Shown here piece after piece: positions 59,661-64,000 of a stretch of 64,000 nt of DNA (position 1 is its first letter; every line of letters starts with the position of its first letter). The DNA is from Hirsutella rhossiliensis (lineage: Eukaryota > Ascomycota > Sordariomycetes > Hypocreales > Ophiocordycipitaceae). The position numbers and the translations under genes were made by a program. Location of the stretch: assembly GCF_020360975.1 (NCBI RefSeq), contig NW_025408667.1, positions 3,844,001-3,908,000 of the forward strand. The letters run 5' to 3'. The notes beneath the pieces were generated by a model. It made no database searches. It had not been told where the DNA came from and was given only the letters and a program-made list of their open reading frames with translations.

Positions 59661-60203
59661 ATGCAGTCAATCTTTGCCCTTCTCGTTGCCCTTGCGGCCT
59701 CGGCCTTGGCCGACGTCCACTTTAACGCCGCCATGCCCGTCCTCGCCGCCCGCGATGATGCCCCTCAGGCCAGTGCAACCAAGCCATCCATAAACCCCGA
59801 GTGCAAATCGGTCCTCAAGACCTTCCCAACGCCCCCTCCCGAGATCAAGTCCGAGTTTAAGAAGAGCTGGCCCACCAACCCGTGCGACTTTAGCACCCCG
59901 GCCAGTCTCAGTACTCAGGTTGCCTCATACAGCTCCGCGGTCTCCGCATGGGGCACCGAGAACAAGGAGAAGCTCAGTGTCTGCTCCAACTTCTCGAAGT
60001 TTAGCGCCTTTACCGATTGCAACAAGCAGCCGGGCACCGAACCTACCAAGGTTTCCGCCGCAGCGGCTGCCGTTACCGAGAACACTAGTATGAGCGGCAT
60101 GAGCGGCATGAGCGACGCGACCAAGTCTGGCAACGCCGCTAACCGCCAGCCCGGCATGGCCGTGGCAGCCGTGGCGGCCGCTGGTTTCGCCCTTGTCCTA
60201 TGA
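59661..60203 (+). CDS. Small secreted four-cysteine protein, probably GPI-anchored
   Basis: 180 aa, single exon. The ATG at 59661 (context CTAAAATGC) starts a clear signal peptide (MQSIFALLVALAASALADVH); an in-frame upstream start at 59553 would bury it, so the later one is chosen. The mature part has four Cys (NPECKS, TNPCDF, SVCSNF, TDCNK), consistent with two disulfides, with a PTPPPEI linker between the first two. A Ser/Met/Gly repeat (SGMSGMS) and a C-terminal hydrophobic tail (MAVAAVAAAGFALVL) fit a GPI-anchor signal. The pattern resembles small secreted proteins called infection-structure or DUF7735-like in fungi, but that is from memory. Likely cell-surface location. Confidence 0.8.
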   Translation: MQSIFALLVALAASALADVHFNAAMPVLAARDDAPQASATKPSINPECKSVLKTFPTPPPEIKSEFKKSWPTNPCDFSTPASLSTQVASYSSAVSAWGTENKEKLSVCSNFSKFSAFTDCNKQPGTEPTKVSAAAAAVTENTSMSGMSGMSDATKSGNAANRQPGMAVAAVAAAGFALVL

Positions 60204-61144
60204 AAAGATGGAGAAACAGGAGGGGGGGAGTGCCAAAGTGAACATATCTCTCGAACTTGACACCCAACGTACTATGTCCTTTCGGCAGATTTAGGTGCTA
60301 TCTTCCTTTCTTTAGGTATGTTACAGGTTGACTTCTGTCAAGGAGACAGGGGTTCTCTGGTTCAAATGTGTATTTAAGAAAACAATTATAAGCATGCATG
60401 TCTATACGCCACATGCGACTTTACTATTTCTGCGTAACCTGTGCTATAGGTGATATAGCAAGAGGAGACTCTAGGAGGATTTTTACTACCATTCAATAGA
60501 AACAAGTTGCCATGTACCGATAAACTGCAACCAGTGCGCAGCAGACGTTGTCACCATAACGAGGTGCTATCTCATATGGCGACGCAATAAGCATAGCTAA
60601 TGAGTAAATCCAGTGGATATTGTATAGACGGATGGATTTCCTACGATGAAAAAGTAAGGCATAAAAGGATAACCCTCTGCTTCTGGACGAGGGTACAGCT
60701 AGACATATATCAGAGAAAATGGCCTCCGAGGGGGGAACGGACGAAGTTTGGCCATCTCTTTTCCTGCAGTGCCGAGATGGTCAGGATTACTGGCCATAGG
60801 GGATCTTCTTCAAACTTGGCTGGGCCAGATTGATAGGAAACTCTTCAATGATAGCATGGTCCTCAGGGGTCGCAGCGTAAGAGGGGGCCCCAAAGTTCAA
60901 CGAGTTGCAGGGGATCGAGCACCACCGTCCTCCAACATGGGAATACACGCTCGTGCCTCAAGCTCGCTCTGCCAAGTATATCAACCATGAATCATGGCCT
61001 CTTCTTATCTGCTCTGTCTAATCATGGGTTCGTTCTTGTCAACGTCCATGTCTGGACCACAGCCGTCTCCCCGAGCCACACAAGCACACGTCTAGAGCTA
61101 GAAATACATGCGCATATATACGAGTCTCCCCAAGCTCTTCACGT
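60204..61144. other. Intergenic region between convergent genes
   Basis: The 3' flanks of the secreted-protein gene and the CorA-like gene. Short frames at 60600-60990 (plus) have no recognisable motifs. Confidence 0.5.
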
Positions 61145-64000
61145 CTAACCCCTCCTCATCCGCGTCCCCGTCACGCCCATGCGCACCCCAAACGTCCCGC
61201 TGCCCGCACCGCCTGCCCCTGCCGCCCACCCCGGCGCCGCCTTGGCCCTGTTTGCCTCGGGGATGCGATAGCCCCTCTCCCTTTCAAGACGGTGCCGCTC
61301 CCAGAAATCGCTCACCTCGCGCACCGGCCCCTTTCTCTTGCGCCTCCCTCCACTTCTCGCTCCCGTCCCCTCTCCCCAAACGCCGTCATCCCCTCCCCCT
61401 TCTTCTCCTCTTTCCCCGCCGTCGCCGCCGTGATCGTGGCCCATTGCCCACCGCGCCGCCTCGCCGCAAGCATGGTACAGGCTCCGCGCGAGGCGGCCGT
61501 GGGCGTGGCTCAGGTAGCGCAGCATCTTGCGCGCGCCAGTGCTAAAGGCGATGAAGAGGGCTGACACGACAAGCAACAGGCTGGACGGCAAGGCGACGAG
61601 GCCGATGGTGCGCAGCGGGAGATTGCCGCCGCCCCCCCACTCACGCGTGTTCATGCCGAAGAGCCCGGTGAAGAAGGTCATGGGCAGGAAGATGACGGTA
61701 AAGGTGGTGAAGATGGTGACGCTGCGGCTCTGGGCACTGGCCAGGTCTGCGTGCAGGCGGCTCAGGCGCACCTCGTCGACCTGCGCCTGCCGCTGCACCA
61801 TCTGCAGCAGCTTGTCGTAGTCGTCACGCGTGCTGCGCACCCGCTGGATCATCTCGTCGGCCTGCTGGGCGTAGTCACGCAGCCGCTTGAGCGCCTCATC
61901 CAGGAAGACGCGCCCGTTGGCTGTCTGCTCCCGCAGCTCTGGCCGCGCGTACGTCGCGTGCATCGACGACAGCACCTTGGACTGCCGCTCAAACAGGTGC
62001 ACCAGCGTCAGCAACTCGTCCTCGATGTCCCGCAGCTCCAGAAGCGCCGACGTGTTGTCGCGGTTTTCCCGCTCCGCCCGCCGGCTCTCTTCCTTGTGTC
62101 GCGCCCGGATCGATCGAGCCTTGTTCTCTACCGGCTCGTAGTCAAAGGCCTTGTCGCGGAAACCCTCGGTGCGGAACTCTTTGAGCGACCACGTGAGCTT
62201 TTCCGTCTATGGGGCCACACCCAGTCAGCCAGAGAAGCCAGCCTCTCGCCAAAGGGGAGCCACGAACCAAGGCGCTTATTGCCTCCTCAAAGATCCGAAA
62301 CACCTCCAGGTCGGGGTGAGAGGAGCGGTCGAGAAGGACGCTCACGGCGTGTAGGGCGGCAAGGGCGGCCAGGTCCAACGCATTCTGGCACTGCCGCGTA
62401 AGGTCGACGTTGACGTCGTTGAAGATGCTGTCGCGAAGGTCGGCTTGCTGAAATAGCGGACCTTCGATCGGGTCGCTTTCTCGCTTCGGGAAGAAGGACG
62501 TCAAGGTATCTGGTCCGGCGTGTTAGTTACTCCCCGACGCGTTTATCAGAGCCAGGCAGCTACTCACGCGAGTCAATCACCCACAGCCAGAGCTGGTCGA
62601 CCATGAGAACGTTGCCGTTGCGCACCGTCTCCTCTTCAGGCACGTCCTCAGCCGCGCCGCCTCCCGTCTTGCGCATCAGCCGCTCCCGCCAGCCCCCGGA
62701 CGTGGTGCTGGATCCGCTGCCGGCCCCTTTGTCCGAGCCGGTCCCCGCCGACGATCCCTGGCTGTGCATGTCGCGGCCTGGCTCCGACTCGGCGCAGACC
62801 CTCTCCTTGGTCAGCTTGTACAGCATCTGGTCGTCGTCCCTAGACCTCGTATCCCGCAGCGAGGGGTACGCGAACTGATCCAGCGTCCGGCGGCAGTTGA
62901 TGGGTGGGTCGTGCCCGAGAAACTCCCAGATCACCTGCAGCTCCAGGAGATCCGACTTGGCCACCGACTCGGGCACCGGCCGCGACCGGCCGTAGCCCAG
63001 CCGCTGCAGGATGAGGTTCCGCCGTCGGATCAGCCGCTTGTACGAGTCGAAGTGGAGATAGGGCAGGAAGAGGCACGTATACGTGGCCGCGTCTGCCACC
63101 GCCGTGGGTGACAGCGGCGGGCTGGCGAGCGAGGGACGCGGTGATGCTGCGTCGAGCTGCCGTCAGCGCGTCTGATGCCTCTCCAGGAGTAGAGTGGGGA
63201 AGACGTACGTCTCCGCGACGAGGTAAAGTAGCAGCCCGGCTTTGAAAAGTAGGCGTAATGCTGCGAGTGCCGACCGCGCGTGTGTCGCGTGGCCCAAAAG
63301 TCGTGGCCGTACAGCGCCGACAAGTCCATTCTGTACGAGACTTCCAAGGTTTGGAGGACGCTCTGTGGTTGCGCCTACGTCAGTATACTTTGCTACGCTC
63401 GGGACGTCTTTCTCCTTTGATACGCTTGATTTCTCACTTAATTCACTCGAGTGCTTCCGCAGTGCTTTGGGGGAGAGCAGAGTGGAATCTCACCTTGACC
63501 CAGGTCGGGTTGTTAAATGGCACATGCACCCACACGAACCTCCGCGCCTTGACTCCCGGCCGGGCAAACGCCGCCGCAGGCGCCTCGTCCAGCACTGCCG
63601 GGTCACTGCCGCGGATCCGCCCAACCTTGGCCGCCACCTTGCGGATCGCCAGAACAGCTTCGGGCAGGCGCGGCGACGTTTCGATGCCGCCGTTGTTGTC
63701 GTCGTTTACATCGCCATCAAGGCCCTCGCCTCGTCCGTCTCCGCCGCTACCGGGCAGGTCATTCAAGGCGCTGCGGCTCCGCGGCGAGAGGGCGATGAAT
63801 TCGCGGTACTCGAGGCGCGTGCGGTCGCTGCCGAGACTAAAGGACCGACTGATTGTCCGGCCGACGCGCGGGCGCAGGGGCGGCGAGAGCCGGTCGATGG
63901 CCAGGTCCTGCTCCAGGTCGGCCTGGATCAGGGACGGCGGGCGCACCGGTGGGCTCTCGGACTGGCTAGGCGCGGGGAGCAGGGCCCGTGACGGGGGCGT
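61145..64000 (-). CDS. CorA-like magnesium transporter, 5' end beyond window
   Basis: Five minus-strand exons: >64000-63494, 63362-63209, 63146-62568, 62509-62268 and 62206-61145 (stop). Introns are 131, 62, 58 and 61 bp with GTGAGA, GTACGT, GTGAGT and GTTCGT donors; the joins give WVKSVLQTLEVS, SHTLTSFFPKRE and SALTEKLTWSLKEF and keep the frame, for 847 aa in the window. The exon 1 frame is open to the window edge with no convincing ATG. Family blocks: ATRHTRGRHSQHYAYF, CRRTLDQFAYPSLR, NVLMVDQLWLWVIDS and coiled-coil-rich exon 5, then two membrane helices with the CorA signature GMN at 61649-61657 (FFTGLFGMNTREW). CorA proteins are pentameric Mg2+ channels; these long fungal members have an extended cytosolic N-terminus. 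The tail after helix 2 (about 110 aa) is Gly/Glu/Arg-rich and variable. Confidence 0.9.

Noticed and set aside
61751..62401. Plus-strand 216-aa open frame over the CorA-like gene
   Set aside because: Complementary to exons that carry family motifs and splice correctly on the minus strand.

Overview
The window looks like a filamentous ascomycete (probably a sordariomycete, judged from the gene families and intron style) and has two very different halves. Positions 1 to about 48,330 are an AT-rich block in which CA and TG dinucleotides are almost absent and TA is abundant, the signature of repeat-induced point mutation (RIP). Positions about 48,330 to 64,000 have normal base composition, GC-rich coding exons and short introns with CTGAC/CTAAC branch sites.

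The AT-rich half is a nest of transposons whose borders can be read from target-site duplications (TSDs). The host layer is a plus-strand Ty1/copia element (1-2463, 3011-3779, 4312-4415, 27443-about 29657, then a probable 3' LTR). It is split by a 547-bp miniature LTR element (2464-3010, TSD GCTTT), a 532-bp inverted-repeat element with an 8-bp TSD (3780-4311), and a minus-strand Tad-like non-LTR element, copy A (4416-27442, 17-bp TSD). Copy A is itself split by two chromodomain Ty3/gypsy elements, G1 (8833-16681, TSD GGACG) and G2 (19094-26918, TSD CTAGG/CTAAG). A second non-LTR copy, B (32357-47567), is split by G3 (34330-42173, TSD AATAT). Each copy shows the empty site for insertions in the other, which confirms the borders. 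G1 is the least mutated element and still has readable gag-pol.

All three gypsy elements carry, between pol and the 3' LTR, an extra gene on the strand opposite to gag-pol. It encodes a short Cys motif followed by a charged coiled coil and is interrupted by what looks like a spliceosomal intron. The non-LTR element also carries a long open frame opposite to its own ORF2, near its 3' end, in both copies. These opposite-strand genes are the most interesting content of the window.

The normal half holds: a broken CFEM-domain secreted-protein gene at the border (48440-48709, minus); a two-exon PX-associated/DUF3818 protein (50742-52915, plus); a four-exon Mup1/LAT-type amino acid permease (53443-55226, minus); a tract of decayed genes (56111-58522); a small secreted, probably GPI-anchored, four-cysteine protein (59661-60203, plus); and a five-exon CorA-like magnesium transporter whose 5' end lies beyond the window (61145 to >64000, minus). 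These genes do not form an obvious pathway or cluster.

Exon joins were worked out by eye from splice signals and reading frame. Family names come from recognising protein motifs, not from searches.
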